Assembly (NCBI GenBank): GCA_002413795.1
Contig: DHXS01000002.1
Coordinates: forward strand, 1 to 33,843
DNA length: 33,843 bases
Reading direction: 5' to 3'
Source of the DNA: Candidatus Saccharibacteria bacterium UBA5150
Lineage (GTDB): Bacteria; Patescibacteriota; Saccharimonadia; Saccharimonadales; UBA4665
Shown here: positions 7,306 through 15,078 of the stretch, in pieces
Layout of the letters: the number at the start of each line of letters is the position of its first letter
Position numbering within the stretch: the stretch's first letter is position 1
Made by a program: the position numbers and the translations under genes
Notes under the pieces: generated by a model
The model's input: only the letters and a program-made list of their open reading frames with translations
Told to the model about the DNA's origin: nothing
Database searches by the model: none

Positions 7306-8209
7306 CCGCCGTCCGCGAATCGCGGGCTATCAAATAGATCGTGCCGGTCAGAACCAGAGCCGCAATAGCCTGGCTCAAAGTTAGGCCCCGGTGCTGCCAA
7401 ACCCAGCCGATCAACACGGCTGAAGCCGGCCAGGCCAGTTCCAATACCGCCGCCCGCGAAGCCAGCACACGTTTCAGGCCCCAATAGTAAATAACCAGGG
7501 CTACCAGGCCGCTCGAGAAGGTAATAGCCAGCAGGTACTTAAAGTTATCAAAAGTTAAGGAACCTAGTGTCGAACCGCTGCCTGAAAGCAACACGAACAC
7601 CAGCGCGAACAGCGGCGTGATGCTGAAACGCAGGGCGGTTACGTGCAGGGTAGAGGTGCCTTTTAAGGCATACTTCGAAAAAGCCGTCGATATGCCCCAG
7701 GCCGCCGCGGCGCCCAGCGCCATTAGACCGCCCATAAAGGTGCCGTTGCCGGTAGAAAGATTGACGTGACCGCCCGGCAGCCACAAGAAGTAAGCCGCCA
7801 CCAGGGCTATGGCCGTCAAGCCGACAAAGCGGCGGCTGAGCGGTTCGCGCAGCAGCAGGGCGGCCGTGGTTATGGCAAAAATCGGATTGAGCTGCTGCAG
7901 CAGCACGACCACCGAAAACGGTATAAACTGCGTTCGACCCAGCGCGGCGGTATATAAAATGGTACCGACGGCTCCCGACAGGAATGACACGCCGGCGATT
8001 GCCAGCCACTGTTTGCGAGTCAGCTGTTTAAACGATTTATAGGAGTAAAGCACAATGGGCGCCAATACCAGAGCGCCCAGGACGTGCTCCCAAAACACAA
8101 TTACCGGTGCCTTAAGGCTGAGCTGTAGGTGAATCCTCAGCAGGCCGTCAACACTCCACAATAAAGCCGCTATTACCACGGCCAATGACCCGAACTTCGC
8201 GTATCGCAT
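7295..8209 (-). CDS. EamA-family (DMT superfamily) permease
   Basis: A 304-residue membrane protein with about ten hydrophobic helices arranged as two EamA repeats. The first includes LWSVDGLLR and the PIFAITTAALLLREPLSRR segment, where the conserved REP/ERL-type motif follows the fourth helix. The second starts around GLMALGAAAAWGISTAFSKYAL. EamA proteins export or import small metabolites; the substrate cannot be deduced. The ATG has a good Shine-Dalgarno sequence (AAAAGGAAACAAC). The roughly 150 nt before it form an unusual series of hairpins (see the ncRNA entry), so expression may be controlled by a structured leader. Confidence 0.9.
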   Translation of the reverse strand: MRYAKFGSLAVVIAALLWSVDGLLRIHLQLSLKAPVIVFWEHVLGALVLAPIVLYSYKSFKQLTRKQWLAIAGVSFLSGAVGTILYTAALGRTQFIPFSVVVLLQQLNPIFAITTAALLLREPLSRRFVGLTAIALVAAYFLWLPGGHVNLSTGNGTFMGGLMALGAAAAWGISTAFSKYALKGTSTLHVTALRFSITPLFALVFVLLSGSGSTLGSLTFDNFKYLLAITFSSGLVALVIYYWGLKRVLASRAAVLELAWPASAVLIGWVWQHRGLTLSQAIAALVLTGTIYLIARDSRTAATS

Positions 8210-8223
8210 GTTGTTTCCTTTTC

Positions 8224-8353
8224 TGTTGCCTTTGAAGCAACACTCGCCTCAGCGAGTCCCGACTATACGGTCGGCCCATGAGTTTCACATGATCATCCAC
8301 GGCTGAAGGGCCACGGTCGACGGCTATACGTCCGATTGGCGAATTTCACGCCA
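8224..8353 (-). ncRNA. Structured 5' leader of seven consecutive hairpins, candidate riboregulator
   Basis: Read on the minus strand toward the EamA start, hairpins occur at 8353-8337, 8332-8319, 8316-8297, 8291-8277, 8274-8259, 8256-8243 and 8242-8224. Stems are 4-7 bp. Two hairpin pairs repeat. GGCG-TGAAATT-CGCC then GACG-TATAGC-CGTC corresponds to CATG-TGAAACT-CATG then CCGAC-CGTATA-GTCGG: loops are nearly identical while stems differ but stay paired. The 8316-8297 stem needs two G-U pairs, which exist only in the minus-strand RNA. The last hairpin ends about 15 nt before the start codon and is followed by the Shine-Dalgarno sequence, with no U tract, so any control would be translational. 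I do not recognise it as a known riboswitch class. Confidence 0.55.
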
Positions 8354-8384
8354 CCCCAGAAATTAAATTGTTAGTACCTAGTAA

Positions 8385-8400
8385 TGCTACACTAGGCATA
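8385..8400 (+). promoter_or_regulatory. Leaderless promoter with extended -10 (TGCTACACT)
   Basis: TGC-TACACT (8385-8393) is an extended -10, and 7 nt separate it from the ATG at 8401. It lies in the same stretch as the presumed divergent promoter for the EamA leader. Confidence 0.55.
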
Positions 8401-8646
8401 ATGCGCTGGCAAGATATCGTCATTTCAATCTGCCAAATATGCTTTGTTATCGCTTTGATGCCAAGCATAACAAGCCTTAACAAGCCGCATGCATCTACCA
8501 GCGTCATGAATTTTATTTTGGTCTGCACTATTGCCACCTGCTTGTTAACACTTAAACTTTGGTTTTCAGCCGGCACGGCTTTTGCTGTTGCAATAGCTTG
8601 GCTTGTCCTGGCCGTCCAGAAAATTAAACTAGATAAGGCTAAATAG
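8401..8646 (+). CDS. Small membrane protein, unknown
   Basis: An 81-residue protein with two or three hydrophobic helices (about 6-25, 36-52 and 54-73) and a lysine-rich C-terminus (KIKLDKAK). The frame is open from a TTG at 8368, but that region holds the promoter, so I place the start at the ATG at 8401, 7 nt after an extended -10. It ends 1 nt before the DUF1345 gene and is probably cotranscribed with it. No homologous family is recognised. Confidence 0.6.
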   Translation: MRWQDIVISICQICFVIALMPSITSLNKPHASTSVMNFILVCTIATCLLTLKLWFSAGTAFAVAIAWLVLAVQKIKLDKAK

Positions 8647-8647
8647 T

Positions 8648-9298
8648 ATGGATGATGACAGAACAATTAAAAGCACCGCAGTACATTTACGATTAATGGT
8701 ATCCGCTTTGGGCGGTATTGCCATGGCCGTCATAGCCTCCGCTGCCGGTCACGGCGAACTCGCGCCTTTGGGCGCCTGGGACACAACGGCTCTTATATAT
8801 GTTCTGTGGACCTGGTTTAGCGTTTGGCCGATGACGCCCGTGGCGACCAAAAGCCATGCCAAGCAAGAAGCTCCCGGCCGCACTTCGACCGAAATTCTGC
8901 TGATAGTTGCCAGCATTGCCAGCCTGGTGGCCGTCGGTTTTCTGATCGAACTGGCCAGTAAAAACAGCGGCTTTATAAAGGGCCTGGATATCTTCCTGGG
9001 CCTGGCCAGCGTCGTAGTCTCGTGGAGCGTAGTGCAGACCACTTACGCCCTAAAATACGCCCGACTTTTCTACGGCGACCCGGAAGGCGGAATTGACTTT
9101 AACGATCCGGAGCCGCCGCGTTACAGCGACTTTGCTTACTTGGCTTTCACGTTGGGAATGACTTTTCAGGTGTCGGACACGGCGCTGAAAACCAAAGAAC
9201 TTCGGGCCACCGCCCTGAAGCAATCGCTGCTGTCGTATGTGTTCGGCACTATCATCATAGCCACCACCATCAATACCATCGCCAGCTTAGCCAAGTAA
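8648..9298 (+). CDS. DUF1345 family membrane protein
   Basis: A 216-residue integral membrane protein with about five helices. The family pattern is recognisable: YVLWTWFSVWPM near 50-61, SWSVVQTTYALKYARLFYGD around 125-144, then GGIDFNDPEPPRYSDFAYLA and FTLGMTFQVSDTALKTKELR, the most conserved part of DUF1345. The function of the family is unknown; it is often annotated simply as a conserved membrane protein. It follows the small membrane gene by 1 nt. The stop is at 9298, and the 3' end of tRNA-Arg(CCG) on the other strand starts 2 nt later. Confidence 0.87.
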   Translation: MDDDRTIKSTAVHLRLMVSALGGIAMAVIASAAGHGELAPLGAWDTTALIYVLWTWFSVWPMTPVATKSHAKQEAPGRTSTEILLIVASIASLVAVGFLIELASKNSGFIKGLDIFLGLASVVVSWSVVQTTYALKYARLFYGDPEGGIDFNDPEPPRYSDFAYLAFTLGMTFQVSDTALKTKELRATALKQSLLSYVFGTIIIATTINTIASLAK

Positions 9299-9299
9299 T

Positions 9300-9376
9300 T
9301 GGTACGCCCGATAGGATTCGAACCTACGACCTTTGGTACCGGAAACCAACGCTCTATCCAGCTGAGCTACGGGCGC
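9300..9376 (-). tRNA. tRNA-Arg (anticodon CCG)
   Basis: On the minus strand: acceptor GCGCCCG/CGGGCGT, D arm GCTC/GAGC, anticodon stem TTGGT/ACCAA with loop TTCCGGT (anticodon CCG, reading CGG), T arm GGTTCGAATCC, and CCA encoded at 9300-9302. Its 3' half is nearly identical to the tRNA-Arg(TCG) at 15872-15948. Confidence 0.93.
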
Positions 9377-9395
9377 GCCGCGTTATTGTAGCACT

Positions 9396-10721
9396 TTAGG
9401 CGGCCCCGACGGGACGGCGGCCGATACTATAATAAGCAAAGCCGGCTTTTTGGACGTCTTTCGGCTGAAAGATGTTGCGCCCGTCGAAAATTACCGGCTG
9501 TTTTAAGGCGCCGGCAACTTTTTTGAGATCCGCCTCGGCAAATTCCGGCCACTCGGTAGCAATTAGCAGGGCATCGGCCGCCTTGAGGGCTTGGTATTTT
9601 TCATCAACAATCTTCACGGCTTTATTGTCGGCGTAAATCTGCCGGACATGTCCGCCGGCTTCGGGGTCGTAGGCCGTGACTTTGGCGCCGGCTTTCAGCA
9701 AAGCATCAATTATAACTAGGGCCGGCGCGTCGCGGATATCGTCGGTATTCGGTTTGAAGGCCAAGCCCCAGATGGCAAAGCTTTTAACCTTGAGGTCACT
9801 CTCGAAATGTTCGTTAATTTTATCAACCAGCACCAGCGGCTGTTTTTCGTTGACATTCATGGCCGCCGTGATTAATTTGAAGTCATAACCGTGTTCATCG
9901 GACATGTGCTTTAGGGCCCGGACGTCTTTGGGGAAACAACTGCCGCCACTGCCGATACCGGGGTATAGGAACTTATGGCCGATCCGGCTGTCGGCGCCGA
10001 TTACCTGGCGCAGAACGTCCACATCGGCGCCCATTAGTTCGCTAAGCCGGGCCATTTCGTTCATAAAGCTGATCTTGGTGACCAGGAAAGTGTTGGCGGC
10101 GTATTTGCTGAGCTCGGCCGTGGCCGGGTCGGTAACGTACAGTGGCCGACTGGCGTTTATAAATGAAGCGTAGAGTTCGCGCATTACGGCCTCGGCCCGC
10201 TTGCTGGTAACACCTACAACTACGCGTTCCGGCTCCCTAAAATCCTTAACGGCCAAACCTTCGCGCAGGAACTCCGGATTAGACACGACGTCGAATTCAC
10301 TCTTAGCGTTAGCGGCGATGGCTTTGCGGACCGCCTCGGCCGTCCCGACCGGCACTGTGCTTTTATTGATCACTACGCAGTAATCATCAGGTAAGTGTTT
10401 GCCTAGCTGTTTGGCCACGGCCAGCACCGCCGTTAGATCGGCCGAGCCGTCGGCTTGCGGCGGGGTCGGCAGGGCCAGGAAAATGGCCTTGGCCTCCCGT
10501 ACGCCATCTGCCAGATCGGTTGTGAACGACAGCCGGCCAGCGGCAACATTGCTGGATACCAGCTCTTCCAACCCCGGTTCAAAGATTGGCACCACCCCCT
10601 TTTGAAGGCCGGCAACTTTAGATTCGTCGTTATCAACGCAAACCACCCGGTGCCCGGCTTCAGCCAGGCAACATCCGGTCACCAGTCCGACGTAGCCGGT
10701 CCCGACAATGGTCACGTTCAT
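9396..10721 (-). CDS. ugd: UDP-glucose/GDP-mannose 6-dehydrogenase family
   Basis: A 441-residue enzyme that oxidises a nucleotide sugar (most often UDP-glucose to UDP-glucuronate) with two NAD+, providing uronic acids for surface polysaccharide. The N-terminal Rossmann motif is GTGYVG (7-12). The catalytic cysteine is C262 in GSGGSCFPKDVRAL, and K/N residues of the central helix (AELSKYAANTFLVTKISF) are conserved. The C-terminal UDP-binding domain contains WGLAFKPNTDDIRDAPA. Length fits the TuaD/Ugd class. The ATG lies 8 nt after the extended -10 TGTTATAAT, which overlaps the stop codon of the upstream gene. UDP- versus GDP-sugar specificity is not certain. Confidence 0.93.
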   Translation of the reverse strand: MNVTIVGTGYVGLVTGCCLAEAGHRVVCVDNDESKVAGLQKGVVPIFEPGLEELVSSNVAAGRLSFTTDLADGVREAKAIFLALPTPPQADGSADLTAVLAVAKQLGKHLPDDYCVVINKSTVPVGTAEAVRKAIAANAKSEFDVVSNPEFLREGLAVKDFREPERVVVGVTSKRAEAVMRELYASFINASRPLYVTDPATAELSKYAANTFLVTKISFMNEMARLSELMGADVDVLRQVIGADSRIGHKFLYPGIGSGGSCFPKDVRALKHMSDEHGYDFKLITAAMNVNEKQPLVLVDKINEHFESDLKVKSFAIWGLAFKPNTDDIRDAPALVIIDALLKAGAKVTAYDPEAGGHVRQIYADNKAVKIVDEKYQALKAADALLIATEWPEFAEADLKKVAGALKQPVIFDGRNIFQPKDVQKAGFAYYSIGRRPVGAA

Positions 10722-10738
10722 AGGCGACTATTATAACA
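10722..10738 (-). promoter_or_regulatory. ugd leaderless promoter with extended -10
   Basis: TGT-TATAAT (10738-10730 read on the minus strand) lies 8 nt from the ATG. The -10 box overlaps the stop codon of the split-barrel gene at 10731-10733, so the promoter is embedded in the end of the upstream gene. Confidence 0.6.
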
Positions 10739-11189
10739 GTTCTTGCTGGGGGTCATCGGGGAAGTGTTCCTCGTCAAACAGGACCATGGAGGCAGGCGTC
10801 AGCTTGTAAAAGCGGTGCCCGGTCTTGCCCGCCACGAAATCTTCTATCCATTGTTGGTCGCGGCTAAATTTGGCGGCGTAACGCTCAACCATAGCTCTGT
10901 CCGCCAAAGGCAGTTCCAATTCCCGGGCACTGCCCTCAACCTGTATGCCAATGACTTTTTCGCCGATGACACCCTTATAAGCAATCGCGGCCGCCACTTT
11001 AGGATTTTGCGCCAGTTCACGGCTGTGCCGCCGGCTTGGCAGACTGGCCCAGTACAGGTTGCGATCTTCGTCATGCACGTAATAAACCGTGCAAATCCAT
11101 GGCTTATTCCCGGCCGTGGTGGCCAGCTGCATGATATGCCGCTCCGCCAGGTATTTATCTGCTAATTCGCCGGCTTTCTTAATCATCAT
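10731..11189 (-). CDS. Pyridoxamine 5'-phosphate oxidase-like (split beta-barrel flavin/F420) protein
   Basis: A 152-residue protein with the fold seen in the PNPOx-like/general stress protein 26 family: a strand pair around IMQLATTAGNKPWICTVYYV, then LYWASLPSRRHSRELAQNPKVAAAIAY, and GIQVEGSARELE. Such proteins bind FMN, F420 or heme-related cofactors, and many act as small reductases. No pyridoxine-pathway genes are nearby, so I would not name it PdxH. The open frame extends to 11249, but a TAATAT box is placed for the tandem ATGs at 11189 and 11186, and the sequence before that has no family resemblance. Confidence 0.8.
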   Translation of the reverse strand: MMIKKAGELADKYLAERHIMQLATTAGNKPWICTVYYVHDEDRNLYWASLPSRRHSRELAQNPKVAAAIAYKGVIGEKVIGIQVEGSARELELPLADRAMVERYAAKFSRDQQWIEDFVAGKTGHRFYKLTPASMVLFDEEHFPDDPQQELL

Positions 11190-11242
11190 AGCCACTGACT
11201 TCAATATTACAGTACTCTTAATCAAAGTTAGAACCCTGCTTG

Positions 11243-11278
11243 TTGACATCAGTGATACACTTTTGATACAGTAAGCAT
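11243..11278 (+). promoter_or_regulatory. Toxin-antitoxin promoter, leaderless, with direct repeat
   Basis: TTGACA (11243-11248), a 16-nt spacer and GATACA (11265-11270) lie 8 nt before the ATG, so the mRNA would start at or beside the codon. The direct repeat TGATACA at 11254 and 11264 overlaps the -10 region and is a candidate operator for the antitoxin. Confidence 0.6.
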
Positions 11279-11497
11279 ATGGCTACAACCAAAAGCAGAC
11301 TCAATATTACCCTTAGTAGAGACGCAAAGCAGGCTATTGCTAAACTTGCGAAACGTGATGAAGTACCTGACGCTACGCTAGCTGCCCGCTTGATTGAGAC
11401 TGCACTTGAACTTGAAGAAGATATAGTTTGGGACAAGCTGGCCACAGAACGTGATGCCAAAGATGCGACATTCATTGCTCATAATCAAGCCTGGTAA
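11279..11497 (+). CDS. RelB/RHH-type antitoxin
   Basis: A 72-residue protein. The N-terminus KSRLNITLSRDAKQAIAKLA looks like a ribbon-helix-helix DNA-binding unit. The middle (VPDATLAARLIETALELEED) and the acidic C-terminus match antitoxins that wrap a RelE/ParE toxin. It is followed after 2 nt by the toxin gene, the usual antitoxin-first order. It would repress its own promoter, which carries a direct repeat over the -10 box. The locus opens the AT-rich block. Confidence 0.82.
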   Translation: MATTKSRLNITLSRDAKQAIAKLAKRDEVPDATLAARLIETALELEEDIVWDKLATERDAKDATFIAHNQAW

Positions 11498-11499
11498 TA

Positions 11500-11775
11500 A
11501 TGAAATTTGAGGTTGTTTACCACCCTCTGGCAATAAGTGAAGATATACCAAAGCTATCTTCCGCGTGGAAAAATAAAATCCGTAGCACGATTGAGTTGCG
11601 ACTCATGACCCAGCCTGATTTTTACGGAAAGCCCTTGCGAAAATCGCTAAAGGGCTATCGTAAGTTGCGAGTTGGAGACTACAGGGTAATTTTTAAGATT
11701 GAAAAAGAGACAGTGAAAATAATAATGATTGCTCATCGCTCGGTTGTCTATACTAAAATCAACAAACGAACGTAA
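11500..11775 (+). CDS. RelE/ParE-family toxin
   Basis: A 91-residue basic protein of the RelE/ParE superfamily. The core GKPLRKSLKGYRKLRVGDYRVIF followed by IIMIAHRSVVY matches the LxGxxxxRxGxYRxxy and hRxxvY pattern of the family. RelE toxins cut mRNA in the ribosome, whereas ParE toxins act on gyrase; the sequence does not settle which applies, although the short RelE-like core favours the former. It follows the antitoxin after 2 nt. Its 3' end overlaps the convergent VTT gene by 28 nt. Confidence 0.87.
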   Translation: MKFEVVYHPLAISEDIPKLSSAWKNKIRSTIELRLMTQPDFYGKPLRKSLKGYRKLRVGDYRVIFKIEKETVKIIMIAHRSVVYTKINKRT

Positions 11776-12479
11776 CCTATGTGGTGATTGAGACCATAGG
11801 AAGTATAAACTTTAAGCAGTAGCACCGAAAATATAAAAGTAGCGATTAAAAACAGTCGTACATAGTTGCGGTAAACGTATTTATGCAGAACGGGGTAGAT
11901 GCCTGATAGGAATAGATAGATAACGTAATAGCGACTGATTCTAACTATTACTGCAAAAATCAAGAAAGTTAGAAAAAAATAGTGATAATGTGGGGCGAGA
12001 TGCGTAAAAACTTTGTATGGCACGCCTGAGAAGGGCTGATAAACTAGCCCAAATATACCATGAGCCTCAAACCAGTGCCTTACCTGTAAAACCATATTAG
12101 GCTGAACGTAAGGCAGCTTATTAATTAATCGCTCTGGTATCTGTATAGCAAATGCAATGAGCGTGCCAATGGCAGTGCCGTAAATGTCATAAAACAGGAG
12201 TTCCTTTTTTCTTTGTATCCTCATAAAAATAAGTAGTATTAGAAGAAATTCCGGTATCACAAACCAAATTAATGCTTCGCCCATTGCCCAAAAGAAGACC
12301 AACCAATTCGCGTATTTACTTGTAAAAAAATATTCTAAATGACGATTAAAATTGATCTTAACTTCACCATCTTGTACGCACTTACGTTTATATAGCCAAT
12401 AAAATGGAAGAATGAAGAGAATTATACAAATTTGAACTATTAAATAGTTGCCGACTATTTTGAGGATAATACTAAGCAT
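11748..12479 (-). CDS. VTT/DedA-like (YqaA-type) membrane protein
   Basis: A 243-residue polytopic membrane protein. The segment FFWAMGEALIWFVIPEFLLILLIF and the later HGIFGLVYQPFSGVPYKVFTHLAP resemble the VTT (SNARE-associated Golgi/DedA) domain, including the FxGxPYKVF stretch typical of YqaA-like members. A basic helix (VRISRYYVIY) follows. Bacterial DedA proteins act as lipid carrier flippases or scramblases (undecaprenyl phosphate, phospholipids). It overlaps the upstream UbiA gene by 25 nt. Codons are AT-rich like the rest of this block. The lipid context (UbiA, PlsY, CdsA) makes a lipid transport role plausible, but this is inference. Confidence 0.68.
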   Translation of the reverse strand: MLSIILKIVGNYLIVQICIILFILPFYWLYKRKCVQDGEVKINFNRHLEYFFTSKYANWLVFFWAMGEALIWFVIPEFLLILLIFMRIQRKKELLFYDIYGTAIGTLIAFAIQIPERLINKLPYVQPNMVLQVRHWFEAHGIFGLVYQPFSGVPYKVFTHLAPHYHYFFLTFLIFAVIVRISRYYVIYLFLSGIYPVLHKYVYRNYVRLFLIATFIFSVLLLKVYTSYGLNHHIGYVRLLILV

Positions 12480-13345
12480 AATAGTACCGCCGCTTCAAAT
12501 TGATTATGTCTAAAAACGCTTTTGTGAAAGATTGAATTTAATCGTTTTTCGCTTCTGGTTTTTGTCAGCGAGAGTCGTAACATAATGTTTCTTGACGCTA
12601 ACAAACTTGCCAGCGCAAGCGTTATAAATAAAACTATGGTTTTGGGTTCTAGTAATAATAGAACTGCAACAACACCTATATAGGCAATGGTAGACGTTAT
12701 GATACTTACCCACGCTGTCATATCACCACCATAACGTAAATAAAATGTCTTTTTATTAAAGAGTCTGTCTCCCGTTGCGTCTTTATAATCCTTCATTATA
12801 GCCGTGGAAACGCGAGTCAAAAACCAAAATAGGGCCATAAGCAAGAAACCAGCGCTTTTAAAGTTTCCGTTTGCCAGCAAATAGCCATAAATAAATGGCA
12901 ATGCCCCGTAGCATAGCCCCATTATAATGATGGAAGCAATAGGCTTTTTTGAAGCCCTTACCGGCTCAAGGTTATACAACCACGCCACGAATACTAAGCC
13001 CAAAATAGCAACAAGATTAAGCCTTCTGTGTGGCGATAAAAGTGCAAATATAAATGCCGTAAAAGTTAGGGCCTGCACAAAGAATTTAGCATTGGAGATT
13101 GATAAGGCTTGGCTTTGTAATGCTCCTTTCCGCTTATTAGCTTTGTCAATCTCAAAGTCTTTTATGTCATTCTGTAGGGTCGCTAAGGAATGAAGAGCCA
13201 ATAGTATTACTAAGCCTACAAAAAAGTCAGGGCTTAATGATTGTGTAGCAAGGAAGTAGCCGATACCGTAAGTTAATACGCTACCAGATACATTTTGGGG
13301 TCGTGTTAGCTGTACGTAAGACTGAATACTAGAGATAGATGGCAT
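12455..13345 (-). CDS. UbiA-family prenyltransferase
   Basis: A 296-residue membrane protein with about eight helices and both Asp-rich motifs of the UbiA superfamily: NDIKDFEIDKANKRK (NDxxDxxxD) after the second helix and KDYKDATGD (DxxxD) later. It also has the N-terminal LTRPQNVSGSVLTYGIGYF segment. These enzymes transfer an isoprenoid from its diphosphate to an acceptor (quinone ring, heme, phosphoribosyl or glyceryl phosphate). No quinone or heme genes are visible, while PlsY and CdsA are close by. A lipid acceptor is therefore possible, but the specificity is not readable. No Shine-Dalgarno sequence is apparent at the ATG. Confidence 0.87.
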   Translation of the reverse strand: MPSISSIQSYVQLTRPQNVSGSVLTYGIGYFLATQSLSPDFFVGLVILLALHSLATLQNDIKDFEIDKANKRKGALQSQALSISNAKFFVQALTFTAFIFALLSPHRRLNLVAILGLVFVAWLYNLEPVRASKKPIASIIIMGLCYGALPFIYGYLLANGNFKSAGFLLMALFWFLTRVSTAIMKDYKDATGDRLFNKKTFYLRYGGDMTAWVSIITSTIAYIGVVAVLLLLEPKTIVLFITLALASLLASRNIMLRLSLTKTRSEKRLNSIFHKSVFRHNQFEAAVLLCLVLSSK

Positions 13346-13366
13346 ATAAAGCGGCCGCCATCTTTA

Positions 13367-13798
13367 TTATCCGGTTGATTGAGGATTTGGGTCTTTAGTA
13401 AAACCGACTATAGCGCCTGCTATTAAGCAAACAATAAAAATCACTACTCCTACTCCAAGCCCCCCAAAAATAACAAATGTCTTTACAAGTGCGTTGTTTA
13501 CTTTTCGGCTTGAACGTATAGAGTCAATAAAAAACTTAATACCCGCAACCGCGCCCAAAATAATTATCGGGTAAGCTAGGGCTTGTGCCGCACTACTGTT
13601 AGGAAGAAAAATAGCCAAAAAGATTAACACCCCTAATCCTAAGAACATGTAGTTGTGGGGCTTTTTTACTGGCGCGGTTTGAGTTGCTCCCGGTTGTTGA
13701 GCCGGGATTATTGGAACAGGAGGAATATCTTGACTTGGCGTATTATTGCTTATCCCGTTCTGGGTGCTATTGGGTTGCTGGCTATTCTCATTATCCAC
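13367..13798 (-). CDS. Membrane protein with proline/glutamine-rich N-terminus, unknown
   Basis: A 143-residue protein. Residues 1-45 are polar and rich in N, Q and P (disordered). Three hydrophobic helices follow at about 50-64, 70-92 and 106-133. The start is a GTG that overlaps the stop of the preceding 7-TM gene by 8 nt, with GGAGAAG upstream. It belongs to the four-gene membrane-protein operon that ends with the VTT protein. It resembles no named family I can identify. Confidence 0.65.
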   Translation of the reverse strand: MDNENSQQPNSTQNGISNNTPSQDIPPVPIIPAQQPGATQTAPVKKPHNYMFLGLGVLIFLAIFLPNSSAAQALAYPIIILGAVAGIKFFIDSIRSSRKVNNALVKTFVIFGGLGVGVVIFIVCLIAGAIVGFTKDPNPQSTG

Positions 13799-14450
13799 GG
13801 GTCTTCTCCGTAATCTTTGAAACTAGAATATTTGACCAAATTAACATAACGAAACATACGCCAATAGCTATGAAAGATAAAACAACTGTGATAGTTCTTC
13901 TAGCGGCCAGAAATATCAGTGCGGCTATTGTTGCCGCTACATAAATCGCTGAATAAGTTGAGTTAATGTTTTCTTGCCCGATTTTAGTAGTTATTAGCTT
14001 TGCTACGCGTAGGTTAACTGGTAGCCAAACTAGGGCAAATATTAAGCCCAATGCTATCGCCACGGCTGTTTGAGTATTGAAAATCAATATACCGCCTCGC
14101 ATGTACGGAGTCGGCGAGTAATGTACGGCTCGTACATAAAGCAGGCCTATGGCGAGTACCGACGCAAACCACAGCCATATTCGGTTTTTCTTGCCCAACC
14201 AAATGTCAAGCATAAATATTGTACCTACTAGCAAAAATCCATTGCCAATTATTACCGACTTTTTTAGTACGTCATCACCACCGATCGCGGTTGCGACACC
14301 CCAAGTTATAAAGGCGAGTGCTAAAGAATAATAAGCGTAAGAAAACTGGCTGAGTTTTAGGTTGGCTTTTCGGGCTACAAGACTGTTAAAGGTATATGCA
14401 AAGATACCAAAACAAACTCCGGTTATAGTGAATCCCAAAGTCGCGAGCAT
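13791..14450 (-). CDS. Seven-helix membrane protein, unknown
   Basis: A 219-residue protein with about seven hydrophobic segments and short loops. It recalls the 7-TM sensor or carrier-like domains of Patescibacteria but has no residue pattern I recognise. It has a clear Shine-Dalgarno sequence (AAAGGAAAAGT) and is the first gene of the operon continuing into the Pro-rich protein, UbiA and VTT. Its promoter region is shared with the divergent plsY gene across about 54 bp. Confidence 0.65.
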   Translation of the reverse strand: MLATLGFTITGVCFGIFAYTFNSLVARKANLKLSQFSYAYYSLALAFITWGVATAIGGDDVLKKSVIIGNGFLLVGTIFMLDIWLGKKNRIWLWFASVLAIGLLYVRAVHYSPTPYMRGGILIFNTQTAVAIALGLIFALVWLPVNLRVAKLITTKIGQENINSTYSAIYVAATIAALIFLAARRTITVVLSFIAIGVCFVMLIWSNILVSKITEKTRG

Positions 14451-14490
14451 ACTTTTCCTTTTTATGGATTACTACTGAAAGTTTAGCATA

Positions 14491-14504
14491 TATACTTAGT
14501 TCTA
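14491..14504 (+). promoter_or_regulatory. plsY leaderless promoter
   Basis: TATACT (14491-14496) lies 8 nt before the ATG at 14505 with no Shine-Dalgarno sequence. The AT-rich core also lies on the divergent 7-TM operon's promoter side, so the two transcription units may share control. Confidence 0.5.
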
Positions 14505-15077
14505 ATGAATATAACGGCATCCTTTCTGCTAGTGCTTGGCTTAGCGTATTTATTTGGTTCTATTCCTTTCGGAAAATTCATTGGAAAACATCACGGCATA
14601 GACATTCAGAAGCACGGAAGCGGCAATATAGGTTTTGCTAATGTACTAAGGACACTTGGCTGGCAAGCAGGTTTAATTGTTCTTGCCGGCGATATAATGA
14701 AGGGTTTTATTCCGGTTTATATCGCAAACCAGTATCTATCAACCTATCAAATACTTGCGGTAGCGTTAGTTGCTATACTCGGCCACATTTTTCCTGTCTG
14801 GCTAAAGTTTAAAGGCGGTAAAGGTATTGCCACAGGTTTAGGTGCAACACTAGCGCTTAGTCCGTTACTCGGCGGGCTAGGTATAGCAACGTATCTTATA
14901 ACTCTATCTATTTTTCGGAAATCTGCCCCAGCGTCAGTTATGGCGACTTGGAGTTTAGTCTTGTTTTCGTTAGCAATTTTACCAAGTTATTATGCTTGGT
15001 TCTATCTTGGGATAGGATTACTTGCCACTTGGACACACCGCGATAATATTAAGCAAATACTAATGAACAAGGCATAA
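14505..15077 (+). CDS. plsY: Acyl-phosphate glycerol-3-phosphate acyltransferase PlsY
   Basis: A 190-residue membrane enzyme that moves an acyl group from acyl phosphate to glycerol-3-phosphate to make lysophosphatidate. All three family blocks are present: GSIPFGKFIGKHHGIDI with HGSGNIGFANVLRTLGW (about 18-54), GHIFPVWLKFKGGKGIATG (about 92-110) and the glycine-containing last block. Length is typical. It is followed after 1 nt by CdsA, so the pair could make CDP-activated lipid, yet PlsX and PlsC are not in the window. Most CPR genomes are reported to lack full phospholipid synthesis, which makes this pair notable. Base use is AT-rich. Confidence 0.93.
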   Translation: MNITASFLLVLGLAYLFGSIPFGKFIGKHHGIDIQKHGSGNIGFANVLRTLGWQAGLIVLAGDIMKGFIPVYIANQYLSTYQILAVALVAILGHIFPVWLKFKGGKGIATGLGATLALSPLLGGLGIATYLITLSIFRKSAPASVMATWSLVLFSLAILPSYYAWFYLGIGLLATWTHRDNIKQILMNKA

Positions 15078-15078
15078 A

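Noticed and set aside
8170..8280. Short upstream ORF on the minus strand overlapping the EamA start (begins MGRPYSRDSL)
   Set aside because: No Shine-Dalgarno, starts within the hairpins, and Arg-rich composition suggests chance.
8224..8353. Hammerhead-like ribozyme in the EamA leader (GAAA and CTGAGG present)
   Set aside because: The required CUGAUGA core and three-way junction are not present.
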